Part shown: piece after piece, positions 50,527 to 59,626 of the stretch | Layout: every line of letters begins with the position of its first letter | Position numbering within the stretch: position 1 is the stretch's first letter | Assembly (NCBI GenBank): GCA_902363255.1 | Contig: CABIZO010000001.1 | Span: forward strand, 558,001 to 622,000 | DNA length: 64,000 nt | DNA from: Peptostreptococcaceae bacterium | GTDB taxonomy: Bacteria; Bacillota; Clostridia; Peptostreptococcales; Peptostreptococcaceae | Direction: 5' to 3' | The notes under the pieces: generated by a model | The model's database searches: none | Told to the model about the DNA's origin: nothing | Seen by the model: only the letters and a program-made list of their open reading frames with translations | Position numbers and translations under genes: made by a program

Positions 50527-52113
50527 ATGACGAAAAAATTATTTTATAATGGAGATATTCTAACATTAGAAGATGAACTTTATGCAGAAGCCGTATTAAT
50601 CCAAGATGGTAAAATTGCTAAAGTGGGAAAAAAAGATGAATTAATGAAAGATGCAGGAGATGTTGAAATGGTAGATCTACAAGGTAAAACATTAATACCA
50701 TCATTTATTGATTCACATAGTCACTTTTTTGGATATGCAAACTCTAAATTACAAGTAAATTTAGAAGATGCTATAGATTTTAATGATATAGCAGATAGAA
50801 TTAAAAAATTTATTGAAAAAAATAATGTTAAAAAAGGACAATGGATAGTTGCTAATAACTTTGATTATAATACATTAGCAGAAAAAACATATCCAAGAAT
50901 TGATTTTGTTGACGAGATTGCACCAGACAATCCTCTTATAATTTCAAATAAATCAGGACATAATGGTGTATTTAACTCACTGGCTATGGAAGGATTAGGA
51001 ATAACAGCTGATACTCCAGACCCAGAAGGTGGAGTAATTTACAAAGAAAATGGTAAATTAACAGGTTATCTAGAAGAAAACGCATATATAAATAATGTTC
51101 AAAAAGCACCAATGTCATCTACAGAAGATATTATGAAAGCTTTTATGGCAGCTCAAGATGATTATGCATCATTTGGTATAACAACTATGCAAGAAGGTAT
51201 GATAGTACCAATGCTTGCAGACCTTTTAGCCTACATATCAAATGCTAAAATGTTAAAACTAGATTATATAGGTTATGCTGATATTAGAGAAAAAGATAAA
51301 ATATTCCCTAAAATGCAAGGTTGTATAAAAGAATATAAAAATCACTTTAAGATTGGCGGATTTAAAACTTTCTTAGATGGTTCTCCACAAGGAAGAACTG
51401 CATATATGAGAACGGATTATCAAGGAGAAGAAAAAGGATATAGAGCATATCCTACAATGCAAGGAGAAGAATTAGAAAAACTTATTGAGATAGCATTAAA
51501 AGAAGATATGCAACTTTTAGCACATTGTAATGGAGATGCAGCTGTAGCTCAATACTTAGAGCAATATAAAATTGCTAGAGAAAAATTAAATGCAACAAAT
51601 GATATAAGACCAGTAATTATACATGCTCAATTAATAGGTGTAGATCAATTACCAGAGGTTAAAAAACTTGGTATGATACCGTCATTCTTCGTTGCTCATG
51701 TTTACCACTGGGGAAATATACATGTTAATAACTTTGGATTTGAAAGAGCAAGTCAAATTTCTCCAGCTAAGTCAGCATTAGATGAAGGTATTAAATTTAC
51801 ATTCCATCAAGATGCGCCAGTTATAGAACCAAATATGCTAGAAACTATTTGGATTGCTGTAAATAGAAAAATGAAAGATGGAACAGTATTAGGTGAAAAT
51901 CAAAGAATACCAGCACTTGCAGCTTTAGAAGCGGTTACTAAAAATGCAGCTTATCAATATTTTGAAGAAGATATAAAAGGAACTATAAAAGAAGGTAAAT
52001 TAGCGGATTTAGTAATACTTGATAAGAATCCATTAAAAGTAGAACCAGATGATATTAGAAATATTAAAGTAATGGAAACAATGAAAGAAGGTAATACTAT
52101 ATTTAAAGCTTAA
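50527..52113 (+). CDS. Metal-dependent amidohydrolase (YtcJ-like)
   Basis: A 528-residue amidohydrolase-superfamily enzyme of the YtcJ/NfdA type. N-terminal beta-sandwich about 1-55, metal ligands HSH in IDSHSHFFG near 64, then GGFKTFLDGSPQGRTAYM near 278, LAHCNGDAA near 336, IIHAQLIG near 365, and FTFHQDAPVIEP near 430 (catalytic Asp). The C-terminal closing strand is KGTIKEGKLADLVILDKNP. It hydrolyses an amide, possibly an N-acyl amino acid or formamide, but the substrate is unknown. SD AGAGAGG. It lies directly before the glycine reductase region; a link is not proven. Confidence 0.88.
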   Translation: MTKKLFYNGDILTLEDELYAEAVLIQDGKIAKVGKKDELMKDAGDVEMVDLQGKTLIPSFIDSHSHFFGYANSKLQVNLEDAIDFNDIADRIKKFIEKNNVKKGQWIVANNFDYNTLAEKTYPRIDFVDEIAPDNPLIISNKSGHNGVFNSLAMEGLGITADTPDPEGGVIYKENGKLTGYLEENAYINNVQKAPMSSTEDIMKAFMAAQDDYASFGITTMQEGMIVPMLADLLAYISNAKMLKLDYIGYADIREKDKIFPKMQGCIKEYKNHFKIGGFKTFLDGSPQGRTAYMRTDYQGEEKGYRAYPTMQGEELEKLIEIALKEDMQLLAHCNGDAAVAQYLEQYKIAREKLNATNDIRPVIIHAQLIGVDQLPEVKKLGMIPSFFVAHVYHWGNIHVNNFGFERASQISPAKSALDEGIKFTFHQDAPVIEPNMLETIWIAVNRKMKDGTVLGENQRIPALAALEAVTKNAAYQYFEEDIKGTIKEGKLADLVILDKNPLKVEPDDIRNIKVMETMKEGNTIFKA

Positions 52114-52340
52114 TTTAGCGACTTAACCACACTTTAGAAGGAGTTATCCAATGAACAATTTACAATTGTTTTGTGGAAACTCTTTCTTTGTATTTATGCT
52201 ATAAAAGTTTGAATTCTTATTGAAAATCATAGGAAAACTTTATATAATATAAGTAATATAAAAAAATTAATAGGTAATTTAAAAAACTTTTAAGTACATT
52301 TGTGCTTTAACTGAATATGCTAATAATAAATATATTTATT

Positions 52341-52572
52341 ATAAGGACGATTACTGCGGGAGAGACTTATTAAATTAAGAGCCGAAGGAATAATTTAGTA
52401 CTAAGCGAGTGCTAAAGATGATCTCAGGCAAAAGGACCGTAGTAGGACTTAACTCTGGAAAGCAAATTTTTACAACAAGATAGAGCATATTGCACCGAAG
52501 GGGCAACTCTTTTAGGGGAAACTCTCAGGTTATATACAGAGCAAGGAGCTATTTTACTTCTTGCTTTTTTTA
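52341..52572 (+). promoter_or_regulatory. Tandem glycine riboswitch 1 with terminator
   Basis: Two aptamers in a row. Aptamer 1 has CGGGAGAGAC, GCCGAAGGA and CTCAGGCAAAAGGACCG. Aptamer 2 has ACTCTGGAAAGC, GCACCGAAGGGGCAA and AAACTCTCAGG. The leader AAGGACGATTACTG gives the kink-turn half. The expression platform is a terminator, AGCAAGGAG / CTTCTTGCT plus seven T (52540-52572). Glycine should turn expression on. It precedes grdE1 by 260 nt. Confidence 0.93.
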
Positions 52573-52829
52573 TTGCAAAAAATTTGTTGTTTTAATATAC
52601 ATTTATCAATAAACTAACCTAAAAGCTTTATGCAAATCAACTATAATATTGCGATAATAAATGAGATTTAGATTGAGAATCTCTAAAAATTATTGAAATA
52701 TCAGATCAACTTATAAGAAATCTCAAAAATTTAAAATTTAATAATGAAATGGATTTATAAGCATTAATAGTGCTTTTAAATAAATATATTAAATCCTAGT
52801 TAAAAATTAAAATATTTGGGGGTGATTTT
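52573..52829 (+). other. Leader between riboswitch 1 and grdE1 (possible grdX scar)
   Basis: 257 nt with no ORF of note. A short hairpin GAGATT / AATCTC lies near 52662-52686. Both ends match the flanks of grdX in module 2 (TTATTGCAAAAAA at the start; GTGCTTTTAAATAAATA near the end), which suggests that a grdX gene was once here. Confidence 0.45.
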
Positions 52830-54110
52830 TTGAAATTAGAATTAGGATATGTAAAAATTAAAGACATATGTTTTTCAGATGTTTCAAAAGTAGAAAATGG
52901 TGTTATCTATGTTAATAAACAAGAATTGATTGGTTTATTAATGGAAGATGAGAATCTTAAATCTGTCGATTTAGAGATAGCAAAACCAGGGGACAGTATT
53001 CGTATAATGCCAGTTAAAGATGTTATAGAACCAAGAGTTAAGGTTGAAGGACCAGGGGGAATATTCCCAGGTATGATTAGTAAAGTTACTACTGTAGGTA
53101 GCGGAAAAACTAATGTACTTAAAGGTTCTGCTGTAGTTACAACAGGGAAAATAGTAGGTTTCCAGGAAGGTATTATTGACATGAGCGGTGAAGGTGCAAA
53201 ATACACTCCATTTTCCCAGCTAAATAACTTGGTAGTTGTTTGTGAGCCTATTGATGGATTAAAGCAACATAATCATGAAGCTGCAGTAAGATATGCTGGA
53301 TATAAAGCAGCTATATATTTAGGAAATTTAGCAAAAGATATTACTCCAGATGAAACAGAAGTTTATGAAACAGATTCAATAATAGAAGGATATAAAAAAT
53401 ATCCTGAATTACCAAGAGTAGCTTATGTTTATATGCTTCAAACTCAAGGCTTATTACATGACACTTATGTATATGGAGTAGATGCCAAGAAAACTATATC
53501 TACTTTAATCTATCCAACAGAAGTAATGGACGGAGCAATAGTAAGTGGCAACTGTGTTTCTGCATGTGACAAAAATACAACTTATCATCATTTAAATAAT
53601 CCAGTAATTCATGATTTATTTGAAAAGCATGGAAAAGAATTAAACTTTGTTGGTGTAATAATAACAAATGAAAATGTTTACTTAGCTGATAAAGAAAGAT
53701 CTTCTAACTGGAGTGCTAAGTTAGCTGAATTTTTAGGAGTAGATGGTGTAATAATCAACGAAGAAGGATTTGGTAACCCAGATACGGACTTAATAATGAA
53801 CTGTAAGAAGATAGAAGAAAAAGGAATAAAAACAGTAATAATAACTGATGAGTATGCAGGTAGAGATGGAAAATCTCAATCATTAGCTGATGCAGACTCT
53901 CTTGCAAATGCAGTTGTTACAGGAGGAAATGCGAATGAATTAATTACTCTTCCTCCAATGGATAAAGTTATAGGATATCCAGAAGTTGCTGATATTATAG
54001 CTGGTGGATTTGATGGTAGTTTACAACCGGATGGTTCAATAGTTGCAGAACTTCAAGTTATTACAGGTTCTACAAATGAAATAGGGTTCAATAAATTAAG
54101 TGCAAGATAG
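52830..54110 (+). CDS. grdE: Glycine reductase component B, GrdE proprotein (copy 1)
   Basis: A 426-residue precursor of the two pyruvoyl subunits of the glycine-binding protein B. Self-cleavage before Cys242 (SGNCVSACDKNTTYHH) makes a pyruvoyl group that binds glycine as a Schiff base. TTG start after GGGGGTGA. Ends with GGSDG-type GGFDGSLQPDGSIVAELQ. It differs from the second GrdE copy (56988) at about 26 positions by eye. Followed by grdB1 after 19 nt. Transcribed behind glycine riboswitch 1. No signal peptide; cytoplasmic complex. Confidence 0.95.
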   Translation: MKLELGYVKIKDICFSDVSKVENGVIYVNKQELIGLLMEDENLKSVDLEIAKPGDSIRIMPVKDVIEPRVKVEGPGGIFPGMISKVTTVGSGKTNVLKGSAVVTTGKIVGFQEGIIDMSGEGAKYTPFSQLNNLVVVCEPIDGLKQHNHEAAVRYAGYKAAIYLGNLAKDITPDETEVYETDSIIEGYKKYPELPRVAYVYMLQTQGLLHDTYVYGVDAKKTISTLIYPTEVMDGAIVSGNCVSACDKNTTYHHLNNPVIHDLFEKHGKELNFVGVIITNENVYLADKERSSNWSAKLAEFLGVDGVIINEEGFGNPDTDLIMNCKKIEEKGIKTVIITDEYAGRDGKSQSLADADSLANAVVTGGNANELITLPPMDKVIGYPEVADIIAGGFDGSLQPDGSIVAELQVITGSTNEIGFNKLSAR

Positions 54111-54129
54111 GTAGAAAGGGGGTTTGAAG

Positions 54130-55431
54130 ATGATAAAAGTTGTTCAATATATAAATCAATTTTTCGCACAAATAGGTGGAGAAGAAATGGCTCATGTTAA
54201 ACCTGAGGTTAGAGAAGGAATAGTTGGGCCAGGGGCTGCTTTCAATGCATCATTTAAAGGGGAGGCTGAAATAGTAGCTACAGTAATATGTGGAGACTCT
54301 TACTTTAATGAAAATTTAGAAGAAGCCAAAAAAGTTGTTTTAGACATGGTTAAGCAATATAACCCAGATGTTTTTATAGCAGGTCCAGCATTCAATGCAG
54401 GTAGATATGGTGTTGCTTGTGGTACTATAGCTACTGCTGTCAAAGAGGAATTAGGAATACCTTCATTAACTGGTATGTATGTAGAAAATCCAGGAGCAGA
54501 TATGTTTAAAGACAAAGTTTACATGGTAGAAACTAAAAACTCAGCAGTAGGAATGAGAGCTGCTGTAAAAGTTATGGCGCCACTTGCTCTTAAACTTGCT
54601 AAAGGTGAAGAAATAGGTGCATCAATAGAAGAAGGATATATGCCAAATGGTATAAGAAAGAACTTCTTCGATAGTGAAAGAGGATCTAAGAGAGCAGTAG
54701 ATATGTTAATCAAAAAATTAAAAGGTGAAGAGTTTGTAACTGAATATCCAATGCCTGATTTTGATAGAGTAAAACCAAATCCTGCAATTAAAGATTTATC
54801 AAAAGCTAAAATAGGTCTTGTTACTTCTGGAGGTATAGTTCCAAAAGGTAATCCAGATCACATAGAATCTTCAAGTGCATCAAAATATGGTAAATATGAT
54901 TTAGAAGGATTTAAACAATTATCTAGTGCAGATCATCAAACTGCTCATGGTGGATACGACCCAGTTTATGCTAATGATGATCCAAATAGAGTTTTACCAG
55001 TTGATGTAATGAGAGAGTTTGAAGAACAAGGTGTAATAGGAGAACTTCATAGATACTATTATGCAACAGTTGGTAATGGTACTTCAGTCGCAAATGCTAA
55101 GAAATATGCATCTACTTTTGCTAAAGAATTGGTGGCAGATGGTGTTGATGCTGTAATTCTAACTAGTACGTGAGGTACTTGTACTCGTTGCGGTGCAACG
55201 ATGGTAAAAGAAATAGAAAGAGCTGGAATACCAGTAGTACACATTTGTACAGTAGTACCTATTTCTTTAACAGTTGGGGCAAATAGAATAGTACCAGCTA
55301 TAGCAATACCTCATCCTCTTGGAAATCCAACATTACCTCTAGAGGAAGAAAAGAAAATAAGAAGAAATCTTATAACAAAAGCTTTTAAAGCATTACAAAC
55401 TGAAATAGAAGATCAAACTGTATTTGAATAG
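54130..55431 (+). CDS. grdB: Glycine reductase component B, selenoprotein GrdB (copy 1)
   Basis: A 433-residue selenoprotein subunit of protein B that transfers the carboxymethyl group of glycine to GrdA. The in-frame TGA at 55171-55173 is Sec348 in ILTST-U-GTCTRCGATM, the UxxCxxC redox site of GrdB; reading continues to TAA 55429. A stem-loop (TCGTTGC-GGT-GCAACGA, 55185-55201) lies 11 nt after the TGA, as a bacterial SECIS should. Start ATG 54130 after AAAGGGGG. Sarcosine and betaine versions (GrdF, GrdH) are alternatives, but near identity to the copy in the complete operon favours glycine. Confidence 0.95.
55185..55201 (+). promoter_or_regulatory. SECIS hairpin in grdB1
   Basis: A perfect 7-bp stem TCGTTGC / GCAACGA with GGT loop just downstream of the Sec TGA. 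The same sequence occurs in grdB2. Confidence 0.8.
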
Positions 55432-55453
55432 AGTTTTAAAATTAATGATGCTT

Positions 55454-55502
55454 ACATTGAGCAAGATTTTTAAATATGTTAATCACACATCTTGCTCAGT
55501 GT
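55454..55502 (+). other. Intercistronic hairpin between grdB1 and grdA1
   Basis: ACATTGAGCAAGAT pairs with ATCTTGCTCAGTGT (14 bp, one G-U) across a 21-nt loop. No T run follows, so it is probably a processing or stabilising element upstream of grdA1. Confidence 0.7.
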
Positions 55503-55534
55503 AAACATAAAAATAAGGACAGGAGGTATTTTTA

Positions 55535-56005
55535 ATGAGTATACTAGAAAACAAGAAAGTCATCATAATTGGTGACAGAGATGGTATTCCTGGCCCAGCA
55601 ATAGAAGAATGTGTTAAGACAGCTGGTGGAGAAGTTGTATTTTCTTCAACTGAATGTTTTGTCTGAACTGCGGCTGGAGCAATGGACTTGGAAAACCAAA
55701 AAAGAGTAAAGGAATTTGCTGAAGAATTTGGTTCAGAAAATGTTGTGGTTTTATTAGGTGCAGCTGAAGGTGAAGCAGCAGGTCTTGCTGCAGAAACAGT
55801 TACAGCTGGTGACCCAACATACGCAGGTCCATTGACAGGGGTCCAGTTAGGACTTCGAGTATACCATGCTTGTGAACCACAGGTTAAAGAAGAATTTGAC
55901 TCTAGTGTTTATGATGAACAAATAGGAATGATGGAAATGGTGCTAGATGTTGATGATATAGTTAGTGAAATGACTACTATTAGAGATCAATATTGTAAAT
56001 ATTAG
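55535..56005 (+). CDS. grdA: Glycine reductase component A, selenoprotein GrdA (copy 1)
   Basis: A 156-residue selenoprotein that carries the carboxymethyl selenoether from protein B to protein C and is then reduced by thioredoxin. In-frame TGA at 55664-55666 is Sec44 in CFV-U-TAAGAMDLENQ, the CxxU motif of all GrdA proteins; the frame continues to TAG 56003. ATG with a strong SD (AGGAGG). A weak TGC / GCA hairpin with a GG-containing loop follows the TGA. Two changes near residue 66 (SENV here, CENV in copy 2) are among the few differences from the other GrdA. Last gene of module 1. Confidence 0.95.
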
Positions 56006-56212
56006 AAGATTAAATATAAAAATTTATAAGTAGTAATCCTTAAAATATATAGAATAATTAATAAATATGGACAAAAACAAAAACATAGAAAAATATAAAA
56101 AAAATTGTTGCTTATTATAGATAAAGTTAATTATAATTTAATTGAAATAGAAAAAAACTATAGATTTAGACATAAAACTAAAATGACAAAATAATAAAAC
56201 AATTATTATATT

Positions 56213-56449
56213 TAAGGATGACTATTACGGGAGAGACTTATAAAAAGCGCCGAAGGAATAAGCCAATATAAAGCGAATATTGGGGATACTCTCAGGCAAA
56301 AGGACCGTAGTACGACTTAACTCTGGAAAGCAGACATCATTAAGTTTTATCGGTATATTTATGCACCGAAGGGGCAACTCTATATAATTAGAGGAAAACT
56401 CTCAGGTTAAATACAGAGCAGAAAGCTAGGGTAGCTTTCTGCTATTTTA
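56213..56449 (+). promoter_or_regulatory. Tandem glycine riboswitch 2 with terminator
   Basis: Same two-aptamer plan as riboswitch 1 (AAGGATGACTATTACGGGAG, CGCCGAAGGA, CTCAGGCAAAAGGACCG, then CTCTGGAAAGC, GCACCGAAGGGGCAA, AAACTCTCAGG). The terminator AGCAGAAAGCTA / TAGCTTTCTGCT (12 bp perfect, 56417-56443) is followed by ATTTTATT. It controls the second module from grdX on. The 56006-56212 stretch before it is AT-rich with a possible promoter (TTGCTT, 18 bp, TATAAT at 56131-56136). Confidence 0.93.
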
Positions 56450-56482
56450 TTGCAAAAAAGAGATATTCTGGGGGATAAATAT

Positions 56483-56845
56483 ATGATAATAACTAACAAC
56501 GATAAAGTTTATGAACAATTTAAAAATGATTATAAAATCTATTACAAAGAATGTTCCTTTAGAGAAATCTTACTTTATGTAAGAGACAGGGTACATGAAG
56601 GTCATGTGCTTTTGACTCATCCTCTATCTAGTAGCATAAAACCTAATGAGACTCCATTTAAATCAATCTTAATATCTGATTATAAAAAATCCTTAGATTA
56701 CAAATCTTTAATGATTATTGAAAATGCAATTATGGCATACGACAAGTTTAAGAAAGATAAAGATTATACTGTTGAATTAACAGATAAAATAATTGCAGAT
56801 TTTAAAATTGTAGATTTATCAATAATTGAAAATGCTCTTTGCTAA
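56483..56845 (+). CDS. grdX: GrdX family protein
   Basis: A 120-residue cytoplasmic protein found at the head of glycine/betaine reductase operons; its role is unproven, possibly regulatory or in assembly. Typical features: short Rossmann-like start MIITNNDKV, and the Ser/Pro-rich LLTHPLSSSIKPNETPFKS near residues 54-72. Start ATG 56483 behind GGGGG; an in-frame ATG at 56450 is at the riboswitch terminator and has no SD. First gene of module 2, directly after glycine riboswitch 2. Confidence 0.88.
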   Translation: MIITNNDKVYEQFKNDYKIYYKECSFREILLYVRDRVHEGHVLLTHPLSSSIKPNETPFKSILISDYKKSLDYKSLMIIENAIMAYDKFKKDKDYTVELTDKIIADFKIVDLSIIENALC

Positions 56846-56987
56846 AAATTTTCAAAATAAAAATGTAGATGTAATGTATTTAGTAGAAAAGATTATTTTA
56901 TGCAAATAGTAATGTGCTTTAATAGCGCTTATGGTGCTTTTAAATAAATACCTAGCTCAAGTAATAAAATTTATGGAGGTGATTTTT

Positions 56988-58268
56988 TTGAGATTAGAAT
57001 TAGGATATGTAAAAATTAAAGACATATGTTTTTCTGATGTTTCAAAAGTAGAAGATGGAGTTATTTATGTTAATAAGCAAGAATTAATTGACTTATTAAT
57101 GGAAGACGAAAATATTAAATCAGTAGATTTAGAAATAGCTAAACCAGGGGATAGTATTCGTATTATGCCAGTTAAAGATGTTATAGAACCAAGAGTTAAG
57201 GTTGAAGGACCAGGAGGAATATTCCCAGGTATGATTAGTAAAGTTACTACTGTAGGTAGCGGAAAAACTAATGTACTTAAAGGATCTGCTGTAGTTACAA
57301 CAGGAAAAATAGTAGGCTTCCAAGAAGGGATAATAGATATGAATGGTGAAGGTGCTAAATATACACCATTCTCACAATTAAATAATTTAGTAGTTGTTTG
57401 TGAACCAGTTGATGGATTAAAACAACATAATCACGAAGAAGCTGTAAGATATGCTGGATATAAAGCAGCAATATATTTAGGAGAGTTAGCAAAAGATATA
57501 ACTCCAGATGAAGTAGAAGTTTATGAAACAGACTCTATAATAGAAGGATATAAAAAATATCCTGAATTACCAAGAGTAGCTTATGTTTATATGCTTCAAA
57601 CTCAAGGCTTATTACATGACACTTATGTATATGGAGTAGATGCTAAGAAAACTATATCTACTTTAATTTATCCAACAGAAGTAATGGACGGTGCAGTTGT
57701 AAGTGGTAACTGTGTTTCTGCATGTGACAAAAATACAACTTATCATCATTTAAATAATCCAGTTATACATGATTTATTTGAAAAGCACGGTAAAGAGTTA
57801 AACTTTGTTGGGGTAATTTTAACAAATGAAAACGTTTATCTTGCGGATAAAGAAAGATCTTCTAACTGGAGTGCTAAATTAGCTGAGTTCTTAGGCGTTG
57901 ACGGTGTAGTTATAACTCAAGAAGGATTCGGAAACCCAGATACTGACTTAATAATGAACTGTAAGAAGATAGAAGAAAAGGGAATAAAGACAGTTATAGT
58001 TACTGATGAATATGCTGGTAGAGATGGAAAATCTCAATCATTAGCTGATGCTGATCCTCTAGCAACTGCAGTTGTTACAGGAGGTAATGCAAATATGGTA
58101 GTTACTCTTCCTCCAATGGATAAAGTTATTGGTTATGCAGAAGTGGCTGACGTTATAGCTGGTGGATTTGATGGAAGTTTACAACCAGACGGTTCAATTG
58201 TTGCAGAGCTTCAAGTAATAACTGGAGCGACTAATGAACTTGGATTTAATAAATTAAGCGCTAGATAG
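56988..58268 (+). CDS. grdE: Glycine reductase component B, GrdE proprotein (copy 2)
   Basis: A 426-residue pyruvoyl-subunit precursor, the copy of the full operon. Cleavage Cys242 is conserved in SGNCVSACDKNTTYHH. TTG start after GGAGGTGA; an upstream in-frame ATG (56931) lacks an SD. Almost identical to copy 1 over the first 240 residues; more changes lie in the C-terminal subunit (for example NANMVVTLP against NANELITLP). Followed by grdB2 with an 18-nt gap. Position: grdX upstream, grdB2 downstream. Confidence 0.95.
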   Translation: MRLELGYVKIKDICFSDVSKVEDGVIYVNKQELIDLLMEDENIKSVDLEIAKPGDSIRIMPVKDVIEPRVKVEGPGGIFPGMISKVTTVGSGKTNVLKGSAVVTTGKIVGFQEGIIDMNGEGAKYTPFSQLNNLVVVCEPVDGLKQHNHEEAVRYAGYKAAIYLGELAKDITPDEVEVYETDSIIEGYKKYPELPRVAYVYMLQTQGLLHDTYVYGVDAKKTISTLIYPTEVMDGAVVSGNCVSACDKNTTYHHLNNPVIHDLFEKHGKELNFVGVILTNENVYLADKERSSNWSAKLAEFLGVDGVVITQEGFGNPDTDLIMNCKKIEEKGIKTVIVTDEYAGRDGKSQSLADADPLATAVVTGGNANMVVTLPPMDKVIGYAEVADVIAGGFDGSLQPDGSIVAELQVITGATNELGFNKLSAR

Positions 58269-58286
58269 TTGAAAGGGGGTTTGAAG

Positions 58287-59588
58287 ATGATAAAAGTTGT
58301 TCAATATATAAATCAATTTTTCGCACAAATAGGTGGAGAAGAAATGGCTCATGTTAAACCTGAAGTTAGAGAGGGAATAGTTGGGCCAGGGGCTGCATTT
58401 AAAGCAGCATTTAAAGGAGAAGCTGAAATAGTAGCTACAGTAATATGTGGGGACTCATATTTCAACGAAAATCTTGAAGAAGCTAAAAAAGAAGTTTTAG
58501 ATATGGTTAAGAAATATAATCCAGATGTGTTTATAGCAGGTCCAGCATTTAATGCAGGAAGATATGGTGTTGCTTGTGGAACTATAGCTGTTGCAGTTAA
58601 AGAAGAGCTAGGAATACCTTCATTAACAGGGATGTACGTAGAAAACCCAGGAGCAGATATGTTCAAGGATAAAGTTTATATGGTACCTACTAGAAACTCA
58701 GCAGTAGGAATGAGAGATGCAGTTAAAGTTATGGCTCCTCTTGCACTTAAGCTTGCTAAAGGTGAAGAAATAGGTGCATCTGTTGAAGAAGGATATATGC
58801 CAAATGGTATAAGAAAGAACTTCTTCGATAAAGAAAGAGGATCTAAGAGAGCTGTAGATATGTTGATCAAAAAATTAAAAGGTGAGGAATTCACAACTGA
58901 ATACCCAATGCCTGATTTTGATAGAGTAGAGCCAAATAAAGCAGTTAAAGATATAAGCAAGGCTAAAATAGCTTTAGTTACTTCTGGTGGTATAGTTCCA
59001 AAAGGAAACCCAGATCATATAGAGTCTTCAAGTGCTTCTAAATTTGGAATATACGATATAAGTTCATTTAAGAAGTTAAGTAGTGAAGATCATCAAACTG
59101 CACATGGTGGATATGATCCAGTCTATGCAAATGAAGATCCAAACAGAGTTTTACCAGTTGATGTACTTAGAGAATTTGAGGAGCAAGGTGAAATAGGTAG
59201 TCTACATCAATACTTCTATGCAACAGTTGGTAATGGAACGTCAGTTGCAAATGCTAAGAAGTATGCTGCTGAAATAGCAAAAGAATTGGTGGCTGACGGT
59301 GTTGATGCTGTAATTCTAACTAGTACATGAGGTACTTGTACTCGTTGCGGTGCAACGATGGTAAAAGAAATAGAAAGAGCTGGAATACCAGTAGTGCATA
59401 TGTGCACAGTAGTGCCTATTTCTTTAACAGTTGGAGCTAATAGAATAGTACCAACTATAGCAATACCTCATCCTCTTGGAAATCCAGCATTGCCATTAGA
59501 GGAAGAGCAAAAAATAAGAAGACATTTAGTTGAAAAAGCATTAAAAGCTTTACAAACTGAAGTTGAAGACCAAACTGTATTTGAATAA
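58287..59588 (+). CDS. grdB: Glycine reductase component B, selenoprotein GrdB (copy 2)
   Basis: A 433-residue selenoprotein. Sec348 is encoded by TGA 59328-59330 in ILTST-U-GTCTRCGATM, and the frame continues to TAA 59586. The SECIS hairpin at 59342-59358 is identical to that of copy 1. N-terminal MIKVVQYINQFFAQIGGEE is the same in both copies. Start ATG 58287 after AAAGGGGG. Works with GrdE2 to bind glycine; feeds GrdA. Next is trxB, 38 nt on. Confidence 0.95.
59342..59358 (+). promoter_or_regulatory. SECIS hairpin in grdB2
   Basis: TCGTTGC-GGT-GCAACGA, 11 nt after the Sec TGA at 59328. Confidence 0.8.
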
Positions 59589-59626
59589 GAATTAAAAGAA
59601 ATTATAGATAATACGGAGGGAATATA

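Noticed and set aside
55171..55173. TGA codons in grdB1, grdA1, grdB2 and grdA2 as nonsense mutations
   Set aside because: They fall exactly at the known Sec positions (UxxCxxC in GrdB, CxxU in GrdA), the frames continue with conserved sequence, and SECIS-like hairpins follow in grdB.
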